64,000 nucleotides of DNA from Thermohalobaculum sp039816045. GTDB taxonomy: Bacteria; Pseudomonadota; Alphaproteobacteria; Rhodobacterales; Rhodobacteraceae. This document shows positions 17,117 to 26,093 of the stretch, piece after piece. A program made the translations under genes and the position numbers. The notes beneath the pieces were generated by a model. The model was given only the letters and a program-made list of their open reading frames with translations. It was not told where the DNA came from and made no database searches. Positions within the stretch are counted from its first letter, which is position 1. Each line of letters begins with the position of its first letter. The stretch is from the NCBI GenBank assembly GCA_039816045.1, contig JBCBYB010000012.1:58262-122261 (forward strand). The letters run 5' to 3'.

Positions 17117-18040
17117 ATGCTGCGCTGCCATTGGTCAGGTCACTTTGCCGCTGTTTGGGCGGAGAGGGAGGGTGTCATCCACGTCGACCGTTTTGCCCCG
17201 AGCCCCACCGGTCTCCTGCATCTCGGCCACGCCTACAGCGCCTTGATCGGTCATGCGATGGCCGAGGCGGCTGGCGGGCGGTATCTCCTGCGGATGGAGG
17301 ATCTCGACCGGGGGCGGGTCCGGCCGGAGTACTACGCGGCCATCGAGGCGGATCTCACATGGCTCGGGGTCCGATGGCATGGGGACGTGCTGTGGCAGTC
17401 GCAGCGGCTTGGGCTCTATGCAGCGGCACTGGAGCGGCTGGAGGCGCAAGGCCTGGTCTACCGGTGCGCCTGCACGCGACGGGACATCGCCGAGGCCGTG
17501 TCCGCCCCGCAAGAGAGCCGGTCCATAGGTCCGGACGGCCTCGTCTACCCAGGCACGTGCCGCGGGCGCGCACTCCCCCCCGGCCCGGACCGAGCGCACA
17601 GGCTAGACATGCGGGCCGCGGTCACGGCTTTGGGGGGCGCGCGCCTCCGTCGACTCACCTTCACCGAAGCCGGACCGGGCCCTGCCGGGGAGACCGGGGA
17701 AATCCCGCTCGACCTGGATGCGCTGATCGAGGGAACCGGGGACATTGTGCTCGCACGGCGTGACGGGACGCCTGCCTATCACCTGGCTGTCGTGGTGGAT
17801 GACGCGGCCCAAGGGATCACACACATCACCCGGGGCGAGGATCTCTTCGCCGCGACGCCGATCCACCGGCTGCTGCAAGCGCTGCTCGGACTGCCGACCC
17901 CGCGCTATCACCACCATCGCTTGATCCGCGACGAGGCCGGCCGGCGGCTCGCCAAACGCGACGATGCGCGGGCCCTCGCCACCCTGCGCGCCGAGGGGGC
18001 GAGCCCGGATGACATCCGCAGAATGGTGGGACTGGGCTGA
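17117..18040 (+). CDS. gluQ: Glutamyl-Q tRNA(Asp) synthetase
   Basis: GluRS paralogue lacking the anticodon-binding domain. It attaches glutamate to queuosine 34 of tRNA-Asp, which fits a genome that also carries tgt. It has RFAPSPTGLLHLGHA (HIGH-type site), LLRMEDLDRGR, the zinc ligands in CACTRRD and YPGTCRG, and a KMSKS-like RRLAKRDDA. The start is uncertain. The ATG at 17117 gives 25 residues before the conserved core, more than is normal, and lacks a ribosome-binding site. A TTG at 17096 is also open. The strong GGAGAGGGAGGG at 17161-17172 is followed only by GTC and ATC in frame, so a near-cognate start there is conceivable. It is convergent with the AsmA-type gene 3 bp away. Confidence 0.88.
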   Translation: MLRCHWSGHFAAVWAEREGVIHVDRFAPSPTGLLHLGHAYSALIGHAMAEAAGGRYLLRMEDLDRGRVRPEYYAAIEADLTWLGVRWHGDVLWQSQRLGLYAAALERLEAQGLVYRCACTRRDIAEAVSAPQESRSIGPDGLVYPGTCRGRALPPGPDRAHRLDMRAAVTALGGARLRRLTFTEAGPGPAGETGEIPLDLDALIEGTGDIVLARRDGTPAYHLAVVVDDAAQGITHITRGEDLFAATPIHRLLQALLGLPTPRYHHHRLIRDEAGRRLAKRDDARALATLRAEGASPDDIRRMVGLG

Positions 18041-18043
18041 AGC

Positions 18044-21000
18044 TCACTCCGTCGGGCCGAGTTGGTTCAGGAAGCCATCAGCGGGGGCCTCGGCCGACCC
18101 GCCGAAGACGCGCCGCAGAAACCCTGGCGTCAAGATGGAGAGCGGGTTCACGGAGAAATTCGGATCATCCAGGGTGCCGTTTACCTGAAAGGTCATCGCC
18201 AGGATCCCCTCGCCCCGTCCGCCCGACAACAGCGCCCCCAGCACCGGTATCTCGTCCAAAGCGCCGGTCAGCGCATAGGCAGGCGAGATCACTCCCGCGA
18301 GGGCTACCCGGTCGGAGGCCTCATCGACCACGCCCTCGACCTTGATCGCGAGCATGGGGGACCGCGCAATCGAGGATCCGAGGCTCATCACGCTGTCGGC
18401 GTATTTGAACGGGATCTCGATGCTGTCGAAGGCGAGGCCTTCGTCCTGGACAACCTCGGCTGCCTCCGAGACCCCGCCCTCCTCGAGGATCGAGCCGAAG
18501 GTGCCGTCGCTGCGCACAGTCATGTCGGTGATGCGCGCGAGCCCGCTTGCGTCCACGCCGGGCTGCGGGTCGAGCTGCGCCTCGAGTGAGAGCACGCCGC
18601 CGCCGCCGCCGGAGAACAGACCCGTCGCCCCAAGCAGCCCCCCCGCATCGTTGGAGCGCACGGAAATCTGCGCCGGCTCACCCGAGCGGCGGGAATAGGT
18701 GGTGGCAAAGGGAGCGGTCGCCCCGACCCGGCCCTCCAGCTCAAGCTTGGTCGAGCCTTCAGAGGTGCGGATCAGGAACCCGGTCGCCGGCTCGATCCGA
18801 AGCTTCGGTGTAAGGATCAACCGGTCTACCTCGGCCGACAGACGCAGCGGCGGGCCGCCGCCGGTTTCGCTTGTTGTGGGCTCGGTCACGAACTCAGACA
18901 GGTCTAACAAGGGGGCCGCCACGCGAACTTCGATGGCCCCGTCGGGCGCTCGCTCGACGTCTGCCGTGAGATCGGCCCGGTCGCCGAGGCGGAGCCTGTC
19001 TATGGTGGCGGAGCTGATATCGCCCTCGGGGCCGAAGGCGGCGCGTCCGCTGAGCTCGAGCCCGGGCGCGTCGAGGGTGATCCGGTCGAGGACCGTGGCG
19101 TCCCCGACGCGACCAGAGAGGCGGAGCCGTCCGGGGGTATCGGCGCCCTTCGACCACCGCACGACTTGCGCGTCGAGCGCGGCGGGACGCAGATCAATGT
19201 CCGCGGAGAATGCTGTGCCGGTCGCGTCGCCATCGACTTCGACCGTCACAGGAGCCCGCCCGCCGGCGAACAGGGGCAGATCGATCCCGCGCGTGGCAAA
19301 CACCTCCGGCGTCAACTCACCCGAAAGGCTGAGCCGGCGGCTGCCGGTGCCCGCGCCATAGACCTCCTGCCAGTCGACGCTGAGAGGTGCGCCGTCGGCC
19401 ACCACGTCGCCCGCAATGCGCATCGCCTGCGTGTCGGCCCGAAGCGACAGGCGCTCTGCCGCGATCTCGGTCGGGGAGCCCGCCAGCGGGAGGGTCAGCT
19501 GAACTTCCGCGAGATCTGCATCGGCGGAGACGGCGACTTCTTCGATCTTCAGATCCGCCTCCAGCGGCAAACGGACCTTGGCTCGCACCCTGCTCTGGCC
19601 CGAGGCCGAAGCAGGATCGAACCCCAGTTTCCCGACCAGCCCAAGCGGTGGCTCGTCGATCAGCCCCAGTACGGATGCCAACGGCCCGTCCGCTCGGATC
19701 GTGATATCGCCCCAGGTGACGTCCTCCCAGAGATCGGTGATCCTGACATCCGACCCGGCAAGCTGGATTGGCCGAGCGCCGCCGGGCGCCACCTGTCCGC
19801 GATCCAGCATCAGCAGGAAATCATTGTAGGCGAGGTGCCCCATCCCAGCCGCGTCGGTGATCGGGCTCATCGCTCCGAGATACCCGCTGATCAGGTCTTC
19901 GAAGCGGAAATCGAGCGACACCAAAGGCTCGCCCTGGCCAAACCGGAATTGGCCGAGCAGTTCGGGAATGCGGCCGGAGACCAGGTTCTCGACAACCCAG
20001 GTTCGGGCGTTGGCAGCCGCGGGGATCGGCCAATGGGACTTGAGGTCGGCGACGGTGAGATCCCGACCCGTCGTGCGCAAATCCGCCTGCAAGCCAGCCT
20101 CGGTTTCCGTGATCTGCCCGCGGACCGAAAGCGCCAAGGCATCTCGGACAAGAAGCGCCTCGGCAATGTCGATTCGCAGCGGGTCTGGCGTGATTTGTCC
20201 GATCAGCTGGCCTTGGGTGAACCGAATGGGCTGCGCAAACAGCGTGGGCTCCGTGAGACGCAACTCGTCGATCGCTAGGGAGACGCCGATGAGGCCGGGG
20301 TTCATGGGGTCACCGCTTGCCACGGTGGTCCGCCCGGAGAGCGAAAGATCAAGCCCGGGGGCCGCGATCTCGAGCTTGGAGACATCCAGCGCACCTGGCC
20401 CCTCTGCTGCTTCGAAGGCCAGGTGCAGGCGTGAAAATGGTCGCGTCTCTTCTTCACCGAGGCGGATTGCGCCAGCCTCTGCCGTCAGGGCCCCGGAGAG
20501 CGGCCCGAACACGCCCCCTCGCAGGACCGAGAGCCGCAGCACTCCGTTGAGCGGCGCATCGAACGCCTCCATCCAGCTGAGCGCCTCGACCTGGTCCGCG
20601 AGGTCGGCCGGGCGCAGTCCCGCCAGCCGGATCGTGAAATCGGTCCGAAACGTGCCTGTCTTGCGGCTGGCCCGGACCGCAAGGCGGGTGCGATCAGCCC
20701 CCGGTCCTTCGCGATCCGAGATCGAGGCGCGCATGACCGCCCGTGCGCCATCGCCGGTGCGGAAAATCTGGAGATCGGTGCCCCGGGTGCGCCAACTTCG
20801 TCCGGTGCGTGCGTCCGCATAGGTCAGTTCGGTTCGCAGAATGCCAACCTCGCGCAGCTTCTCCAGCACCGGAATCGGCGGCGTATCGCCCACAAAACTG
20901 CGAATGATGTCGGCCACGGCGTCGGCCCCGGCCCCGTCGGAGCCTGGCTCGCCGACCGCCACCCCCGGTCCCGTCCCGAGCCCGAACCGAAACCGGCCGT

Positions 21001-21442
21001 CGCGCCCCCGGACCACACGCGCCTGCGCCCCGATCAACAGGATCCGCGTGGGCTGGATCCGCCCGAGCGCCAGATCGCTGAGGTCGAACCGGGCGGCGAG
21101 CCGAGGCGCGGCCATCAGCATCGTGCCGTCCGGCGTCCGGACTTCGACATCGGTAAACCGCAGACCGGCCGGCGCCCCACGCCCGGCAAGGCTCAGTTCC
21201 GCTCCGCCGACCGCGATCTCGGAGCCCGTGATGCGGGCATTCACCCGCTCGGCGATGAGCTCCGACAGCCCCGGAAGCGGCAAGGGCCCTTGCTGCAGCC
21301 GAAGATACAGCAGCCCCACCGCCATAAGCGCCAAGAGTGTCCCGGCGGTCAGAAGCCTGAGGCATATCCGAAGGCCCAGCCCGCACCGGCCCAGCATCCC
21401 TGGCGAGGGTCGATGCTTGGCGGCGAACGGCGATTGGGCCAT
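18044..21442 (-). CDS. Large AsmA/YhdP-type envelope protein (DUF3971)
   Basis: Protein of 1132 residues with an N-terminal transmembrane anchor (about residues 25-48, LLTAGTLLALMAVGLLYLRL) and a very long periplasmic beta-rich body. It belongs to the AsmA-like superfamily (YhdP, TamB), whose members form grooved bridges that carry phospholipids from the inner to the outer membrane. The N-terminal part has the AsmA-like LIAERVNARI...AVGGAELSL segment. The C-terminal part (ISPAYALTGALDEIPVLGALLSGGRGEGI, then MTFQVNGTLDDPNFSVNPLS) is the conserved AsmA C-terminal signature. ATG 21442 is preferred; an in-frame GTG at 21475 would add 11 residues. MlaD at 9.5 kb is a functional relative. Confidence 0.87.
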   Translation of the reverse strand: MAQSPFAAKHRPSPGMLGRCGLGLRICLRLLTAGTLLALMAVGLLYLRLQQGPLPLPGLSELIAERVNARITGSEIAVGGAELSLAGRGAPAGLRFTDVEVRTPDGTMLMAAPRLAARFDLSDLALGRIQPTRILLIGAQARVVRGRDGRFRFGLGTGPGVAVGEPGSDGAGADAVADIIRSFVGDTPPIPVLEKLREVGILRTELTYADARTGRSWRTRGTDLQIFRTGDGARAVMRASISDREGPGADRTRLAVRASRKTGTFRTDFTIRLAGLRPADLADQVEALSWMEAFDAPLNGVLRLSVLRGGVFGPLSGALTAEAGAIRLGEEETRPFSRLHLAFEAAEGPGALDVSKLEIAAPGLDLSLSGRTTVASGDPMNPGLIGVSLAIDELRLTEPTLFAQPIRFTQGQLIGQITPDPLRIDIAEALLVRDALALSVRGQITETEAGLQADLRTTGRDLTVADLKSHWPIPAAANARTWVVENLVSGRIPELLGQFRFGQGEPLVSLDFRFEDLISGYLGAMSPITDAAGMGHLAYNDFLLMLDRGQVAPGGARPIQLAGSDVRITDLWEDVTWGDITIRADGPLASVLGLIDEPPLGLVGKLGFDPASASGQSRVRAKVRLPLEADLKIEEVAVSADADLAEVQLTLPLAGSPTEIAAERLSLRADTQAMRIAGDVVADGAPLSVDWQEVYGAGTGSRRLSLSGELTPEVFATRGIDLPLFAGGRAPVTVEVDGDATGTAFSADIDLRPAALDAQVVRWSKGADTPGRLRLSGRVGDATVLDRITLDAPGLELSGRAAFGPEGDISSATIDRLRLGDRADLTADVERAPDGAIEVRVAAPLLDLSEFVTEPTTSETGGGPPLRLSAEVDRLILTPKLRIEPATGFLIRTSEGSTKLELEGRVGATAPFATTYSRRSGEPAQISVRSNDAGGLLGATGLFSGGGGGVLSLEAQLDPQPGVDASGLARITDMTVRSDGTFGSILEEGGVSEAAEVVQDEGLAFDSIEIPFKYADSVMSLGSSIARSPMLAIKVEGVVDEASDRVALAGVISPAYALTGALDEIPVLGALLSGGRGEGILAMTFQVNGTLDDPNFSVNPLSILTPGFLRRVFGGSAEAPADGFLNQLGPTE

Positions 21443-21582
21443 GGGCGCTCCGTCAGAGAGATCGCATTGGCGCACTCGGTCCTTGTCAGAGTGCCCCTAG
21501 GGGATAGGTTGCGTTCCCGGGCGTCGCTCTGCAACCCCGCCCCGCCCACGACCTCCTCTACGCCCCACTTTAGGAGCCCGCA

Positions 21583-22053
21583 ATGACCACCCTCCCCGAA
21601 ATCGGACAGACAGCGCCGGCGTTTTCGCTGCCCGGCAACGGCGGTTCGACCCATTCGAGTGCAGATTGCGCCGACAAGATCGTCGTTTTGTATTTCTATC
21701 CGAAGGCCGACACCTCAGGCTGCACGAAGCAGGCGATCGGTTTCACCGAGAAGGCCGAAGAGTTTGCCGCCGCCGGAGCGGTCGTCATGGGGGTCTCAAA
21801 GGATCCGGTGCCCAAGCTCGACAAGTTCGTCACCAAGCATGACCTCGGTGTTGTGCTGCTCTCGGATGCCGAGAGCGATTTGTGCGAGCGCTATGGCGTT
21901 TGGGTCGAGAAAAGCATGTATGGCAAGAAGTACATGGGGATCGAGCGCTCGACCTTCCTGATCGGTCCAGACGGCACGCTGCGTCAGGAATGGCGTAAGG
22001 TGAAGGTGCCTGGCCATGTCGACGCGGTGCTGGAGGCGGTGAAGGCGCTGTGA
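21583..22053 (+). CDS. bcp: Thioredoxin-dependent peroxiredoxin (BCP/PrxQ family)
   Basis: Reduces hydrogen peroxide and organic peroxides with thioredoxin. The 156-residue protein has the peroxidatic site YPKADTSGCTKQA. The second Cys that many BCPs carry five residues later is absent here, so it is an atypical or 1-Cys form. Another Cys in ESDLCERYGVW could act as resolver. The C-terminus shows STFLIGPDG. ATG 21583 follows TTTAGGAGCCCGCA. The 4-bp overlap GTGA with the downstream ferritin-like gene suggests co-translation and a joint role in oxidant or iron handling. Confidence 0.95.
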   Translation: MTTLPEIGQTAPAFSLPGNGGSTHSSADCADKIVVLYFYPKADTSGCTKQAIGFTEKAEEFAAAGAVVMGVSKDPVPKLDKFVTKHDLGVVLLSDAESDLCERYGVWVEKSMYGKKYMGIERSTFLIGPDGTLRQEWRKVKVPGHVDAVLEAVKAL

Positions 22054-22517
22054 GCGATCCGCTGGAGGGTGGGCTTGCCCAGGCCGCGGAGCGGGTCCTG
22101 CGCACGGCCGACCCTTGGGAGAAGACGGCGCTCAGCCGGGCCGCTGCGGCGGCTTGGTTTGCCGCGCGCGAGCGGGGCGAAGCGCCAGCGATCGGCTCGG
22201 CCACGCCCCCGGGTTTCCCCGCCCGGCCCGAGCGTCCGGAACTGCTCGACCCGCGCAAAGTCCCCCGCCGACGGACCGGAACGCGAGCCGGGCGGGCGGC
22301 TCTGCTGCATGCCATCGCGCATATCGAGCTCAATGCGGTCGATCTGCACTGGGACATTGTCGCGCGCTTTGCCGGGGAACGCTTGCCCCTAGGCTTTTTC
22401 GATGACTGGGTCCGGGCCGCCGATGAGGAGAGCAAACATTTCGGCCTCCTCTCCGCGCGGCTGGAGGCCCACGACACCCCCTACGGCGCTCTGCCGCGGC
22501 AACCGCGGAGGACCTGA
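22050..22517 (+). pseudogene. DUF455 ferritin-like protein, N-terminal half (frameshifted)
   Basis: The reading gives 155 residues matching the N-terminal half of the alphaproteobacterial DUF455 family (about 270 residues), a ferritin-like four-helix protein. It holds the helices with HAIAHIELNAVDLHWD and RAADEESKHFGLL, which carry part of a carboxylate/His di-metal site. After PYGALP the expected linking residues are missing and the frame ends in PRQPRRT at 22515-22517. It starts at GTG 22050 overlapping the bcp stop. Whether the fragment is still functional with the second half is unknown. Confidence 0.75.
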
Positions 22518-22846
22518 TGGGACGGCTGGCGGTGGTTCCAATGGTGCTGGAAGCGCGCGGCCTCGACGTCACGCCCGACATGATCGCGCTCTTTGAAAAG
22601 GCCGGCGACCCAGAGAGCGTTGCCGCCTTGCAGGTGATCTATGGCGAGGAGGTCGGCCATGTCGCCTACGGCTCGAAATGGTTTCATTTCCTGTGCGGCC
22701 GTCAGGATGCGGATCCCAAGCCGCTCTTTCATTCCCTCGTCCGGCGCTATTTCGACGGAGCGCTCAAGCCCCCCTTCAACGACGAGAAACGCGCGGAAGC
22801 CGGCCTGCCCCTGGATTTCTACTGGCCGTTGGCGAACACGCCTTAG
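22517..22846 (+). pseudogene. DUF455 ferritin-like protein, C-terminal half (translationally coupled fragment)
   Basis: This 109-residue frame continues the DUF455 family fold: GRLAVVPMVLEARGLDVTPDM, then YGEEVGHVAYGSKWFHFLC with the remaining metal ligands (EEVGH), and an end typical of the family. The frame is open upstream as ATAEDLM, showing that it was once joined to the first half. About 9-10 residues and the reading frame were lost at the junction near 22495-22505. The ATG at 22517 overlaps the stop of the first half as TGATG, so it may be made by reinitiation. Both halves together hold all expected ligand motifs. Confidence 0.75.
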
Positions 22847-22969
22847 TGCGTAAAATTGGAAAGAAATGGTTGCCAATCCGCAGGCGTATTCACTACAAGT
22901 GGCTCAAACAGCGCAACGCAGAAAAAACCAGCGCGTAACAGGAATGACACAGTCAGAGGGGCTTGTGGG

Positions 22970-24325
22970 ATGCCGAAAGGTTTGGCGCGAACATCGCGAC
23001 CGAGGCGGTCGGGGCTGTTCGTCGAGCGGCGTGTCTTTATCCGGTCAGAGCAGTCGACCCGTTACATTAAGCTGACCCCCGTGTCTCAGTTAGGCGTGCT
23101 GGCCTTGCTGGCGGTGTTGGTTGGATGGTCGGGATACAGCGCCTCGGTGCTCGTTATGCAGGCTTTGGATCGACAAACGAACGCTTTGATGCAGACCGCT
23201 TGGTCCGACGCGATGCAGGTTCGGATCGCGACGATCGAGGCGGAGCGCGAGCGGCTTGAGACGGAGCTGGATCTCGCCCGCGACACCAACCGAACTTCGG
23301 CCGATGTCTTGTCCGAGACGCAGCACGCCCTGTTGGATGCGCAAGAAGCCGTGCGGCAGATGGATACCGAGCGCAGAGCGCTGCACGCGGAACTGGCGTT
23401 GCTGGCCGAGGAACGAACCGCTCAAGCCGATCGGTTGGCAGAACTCGAGGCTGCTTTGCGCGAAACGCAGCTTGCCATGCTCGATGGCGCAGATGCTGCG
23501 CCGCCTGCCCCGCAGGTCGATCTTGTCTCGGGCGTGATGCTCTCCAGCGCGATGGCGGATCTTATTGCCGAACGGGATACCGCATTGGCGGAGCGACGGG
23601 CCCGTGATGCACGCATCGCCGAACTGAACGAACGGATCGGAAGCTGGCAAGAGCGTGAAGAACTGCTGCTCGCCAAGATCGAAGGCGCCGCCCGCACCGG
23701 GTTGGACAGCCTTAGCCGGGTGCTTGAGAACGCCGATCTCGACATTGATGAAATTCTGAAACGCACCAAGGCGAGCTATTCTGGTGCTGGTGGCCCGTTC
23801 GAGCCACTCACCGAGGCTGAGGCTGCGCTGCTCGATGACGGCGGCGGCATGGACATGCGCATCGCGGCGCTGATGAGCGATCTCGAGCAGGTCAACCTGA
23901 TGCGCGTTGCGGTTAACCGCCTCCCCTTCGGCATGCCTGTGCAGGGCGCACGGAAGACCAGCGGGTTCGGCAAACGCCGCGATCCGTTCAACGGACGCTG
24001 GTCCATGCATTCAGGCGTTGATTGGGCCGGCAGTCGCGGAACCCCGATCTATGCGACGGCCTCCGGCGTCGTGAGCTTTTCGGGGCGCATGAGCGGCTAT
24101 GGGAAAATCGTTATCATTAAGCATGCCTTCGGCTACGAAACCCGGTATGCTCACCTGAACCGATCGCTTGTAAAAGTTGGTCAGCGGGTCGAGCGTGGCG
24201 TGAAGGTCGGCGAGATGGGAAACACGGGCCGCAGCACCGGCACCCATCTGCACTACGAGATCCGGATCGGCGACGATCCCATCAACCCTACGAAATTCAT
24301 CGAGGCAGCCAGGGATGTTCTCTAA
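22970..24325 (+). CDS. M23 family murein endopeptidase with coiled coil
   Basis: Membrane-anchored cell-wall hydrolase of 451 residues. It has a basic N-terminus, one transmembrane segment (about 42-64, LGVLALLAVLVGWSGYSASVL), a long coiled coil (about 80-265) and a C-terminal LytM/M23 domain. The zinc ligands are intact: HSGVDWAG (H and D), and THLHYEI (HxH). It cuts peptide crosslinks in peptidoglycan. The ATG at 22970 is chosen; the frame is open 114 bp further upstream but with non-homologous sequence. It overlaps the bactofilin start by 11 bp, an arrangement seen where the two act together in cell-shape control. Confidence 0.92.
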   Translation: MPKGLARTSRPRRSGLFVERRVFIRSEQSTRYIKLTPVSQLGVLALLAVLVGWSGYSASVLVMQALDRQTNALMQTAWSDAMQVRIATIEAERERLETELDLARDTNRTSADVLSETQHALLDAQEAVRQMDTERRALHAELALLAEERTAQADRLAELEAALRETQLAMLDGADAAPPAPQVDLVSGVMLSSAMADLIAERDTALAERRARDARIAELNERIGSWQEREELLLAKIEGAARTGLDSLSRVLENADLDIDEILKRTKASYSGAGGPFEPLTEAEAALLDDGGGMDMRIAALMSDLEQVNLMRVAVNRLPFGMPVQGARKTSGFGKRRDPFNGRWSMHSGVDWAGSRGTPIYATASGVVSFSGRMSGYGKIVIIKHAFGYETRYAHLNRSLVKVGQRVERGVKVGEMGNTGRSTGTHLHYEIRIGDDPINPTKFIEAARDVL

Positions 24326-24893
24326 AAACAAGACTTCCGACCAGGACGACGCCACGGCAAAGCCTGGACAAACTCCGGCCCGCCCCTCGGCGAGCCCCTC
24401 GCCGTCCGGCAGCGCGCCCACTCCGGCCACATCGGCAAGCACGCCGAGCTCGAGCCCCGTTCAGCCAGCGGTGAAGCCATCGCCGTCGCTCTTGTCGAGC
24501 GACCTGACGGTCAAAGGAAACATAAGCACCTCCGGCGACATCCAGATCGAGGGCACGATCGAAGGCGATGTGCGCGCGCATCTGCTGACGGTCGGGGAAA
24601 GCGCGACGATTCGCGGCGAGGTCGTGGCCGACGATGTGGTGGTGAATGGCCGGGTGGTCGGGCGCTTGCGCGGGCTCAAAGTGCGGCTCACATCGACATC
24701 GAAGGTCGAGGGGGACATCGTCCACAAATCGATTGCGATCGAGTCTGGAGCGCATTTCGAGGGCTCGGTTCAGCGTGCCGAAGATCCCCTGGGCGACGGC
24801 GCTGTCGGAAATCGTCCGGTTCCGACAACGGCGGCGGAGAGCATCTCGTCCGCCCCACCAAACCCGCTCTCCAAGAACAAGGTCGACGGCTGA
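24315..24893 (+). CDS. Bactofilin (polymer-forming cytoskeletal protein)
   Basis: Protein of 192 residues with a disordered Ser/Pro/Ala N-terminus (1-60) and the bactofilin beta-helix core (about 65-155), a series of short repeats such as GNISTSGDIQIEGTIEGD and GEVVADDVVVNGRVVG. Bactofilins polymerise on the inner face of the membrane and position cell-wall enzymes. The overlap with the M23 peptidase gene makes a functional pairing very likely. A hydrophilic tail ends the protein. A bidirectional terminator follows. Confidence 0.95.
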   Translation: MFSKNKTSDQDDATAKPGQTPARPSASPSPSGSAPTPATSASTPSSSPVQPAVKPSPSLLSSDLTVKGNISTSGDIQIEGTIEGDVRAHLLTVGESATIRGEVVADDVVVNGRVVGRLRGLKVRLTSTSKVEGDIVHKSIAIESGAHFEGSVQRAEDPLGDGAVGNRPVPTTAAESISSAPPNPLSKNKVDG

Positions 24894-24920
24894 TCAAACC
24901 TGCTTGGAGCTGAAACAGAA

Positions 24921-24952
24921 ACCCCCGCATATCGGTGCGGGGGTTTTCTTTT
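24921..24952. terminator. Bidirectional intrinsic terminator between bactofilin and ctrA
   Basis: An 8-bp perfect stem CCCCCGCA / TGCGGGGG (24922-24929 and 24936-24943) with a 6-nt loop. On the plus strand it is followed by TTTTCTTTT; on the minus strand by TTTCTGTTT. It can therefore end transcripts from both convergent genes. Confidence 0.85.
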
Positions 24953-24969
24953 GCGCGGACCGGAACCGG

Positions 24970-25680
24970 TCAGGCCATCGAGCCGTCACTCACCAACTCG
25001 GCCTCAACGGGGTCCCGCAGCACATAGCCCCGTCCCCACACGGTTTCGATGTAATTGGCGCCGCCCGTGGCCGTCGAGAGCTTTTTGCGCAGCTTGCAGA
25101 TGAAGACGTCGATGATCTTCACCTCGGGCTCGTCCATGCCGCCATAGAGATGGTTTAGGAACATCTCCTTGGTGAGGGTCGACCCCTTCCGGAGCGAAAG
25201 CAGCTCGAGCATCTGGTACTCTTTGCCTGTAAGATGCACCGGATGACTGTCCACCTCGACAGTCTTTGCATCCAGATTGACCGAGAGCTTTCCGGTCCTG
25301 ATGATCGACTGCGCGTGTCCTTTCGACCGGCGCACGATGGCATGAATGCGCGCGATCAACTCCTCCCTATGGAAGGGCTTGGTCATATAATCGTCCGCTC
25401 CGACGCCGAAGCCTTTGATCTTGTCATCCGCCCCGTCAAGTCCGGAAAGGATCAAAGTGGGCGTCGCGATCTTCCCGAGGCGCAGCTTTCGCAGCACATC
25501 GTAGCCATCGATATCGGGGAGGGTCAGATCGAGAATGATCAGATCGTAGTCATAGAGCTTGGCAAGCTCTATCCCCTCCTCGCCACTGTCGGTGACGTAA
25601 GGGTTCAATTCCGCCTTGCGCAACATCAGCTCGATGCTGTCGGCGGTTGACTGATCATCCTCGATCAACAAGATCCGCAT
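24970..25680 (-). CDS. ctrA: Cell cycle response regulator CtrA
   Basis: OmpR-type response regulator of 236 residues, master regulator of cell cycle, motility and gene-transfer-type traits in alphaproteobacteria. The receiver domain has the acidic pocket EDD and phospho-acceptor Asp51 (IILDLTLPDIDG). The KPF lysine follows at about residue 103. The C-terminal winged helix has VHLTGKEYQMLELL and RKKL...YIETVWGRGYVLRDP. The ATG at 25680 is the standard start MRILLIEDD. It lies downstream of sciP on the same strand; the 100-bp gap holds its own promoter region. Confidence 0.98.
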   Translation of the reverse strand: MRILLIEDDQSTADSIELMLRKAELNPYVTDSGEEGIELAKLYDYDLIILDLTLPDIDGYDVLRKLRLGKIATPTLILSGLDGADDKIKGFGVGADDYMTKPFHREELIARIHAIVRRSKGHAQSIIRTGKLSVNLDAKTVEVDSHPVHLTGKEYQMLELLSLRKGSTLTKEMFLNHLYGGMDEPEVKIIDVFICKLRKKLSTATGGANYIETVWGRGYVLRDPVEAELVSDGSMA

Positions 25681-25780
25681 TTGTACGCCTCTCTCATACG
25701 GCACCATAGCCCGTTACGAGAAAGGTTAACACCCAGAAGGTAAACGCACCGTTACCAGATCAAGAACGCTTTCATTCTGA
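25681..25780 (-). promoter_or_regulatory. ctrA promoter region with a CtrA half-site
   Basis: On the minus strand GTTAACC (25724-25730) lies 44 bp upstream of the ctrA start and matches the CtrA half-site TTAACC. A second, degenerate GTTTACC lies nearby at 25740-25746. In Caulobacter ctrA is auto-regulated through such sites; here this is inferred from the pattern only. Confidence 0.4.
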
Positions 25781-26050
25781 TTACACGCGGTGGCGCTTGA
25801 TTTGCGTCACCTTGAGGCCCCGCATCCCAAACCTGGTGAGCGCAGCCTTCCAGCCTTCGAATTCTTCGTCGCTGATGGAGTATCGCCGAGCGGCTTCTTC
25901 GCGTGTCATCAATCCGCCTTCTACGGCTGCCACCACCTTGGCCTTTCGGCGTGGGACCCAACGGCGGGTCGAGGGGGCGGGCAAATCGGCTTCCGTCATC
26001 CTCTCCCCATCGGGGCCGATGACAAATTGGACAGCACACGTATCTTCCAT
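25781..26050 (-). CDS. sciP: CtrA inhibitor SciP (DUF1153)
   Basis: Small DNA-binding protein of 89 residues. In Caulobacter SciP binds CtrA and blocks its activation of promoters. It has the DUF1153 core: FVIGPDGERMTEADLPAP, then RRWVPRRKAKVVAAVEGGL, and the helix-turn-helix region TREEAARRYSISDEEFEGW. ATG 26050 is chosen over the adjacent GTG at 26053, because AAGGAG lies 4 nt before the ATG. It directly precedes ctrA on the same strand, so inhibitor and target are probably co-regulated. Confidence 0.93.
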   Translation of the reverse strand: MEDTCAVQFVIGPDGERMTEADLPAPSTRRWVPRRKAKVVAAVEGGLMTREEAARRYSISDEEFEGWKAALTRFGMRGLKVTQIKRHRV

Positions 26051-26093
26051 CACGCTCCTTATTCGACTAGTGATGCAGGCAAGCTATCGGTCT

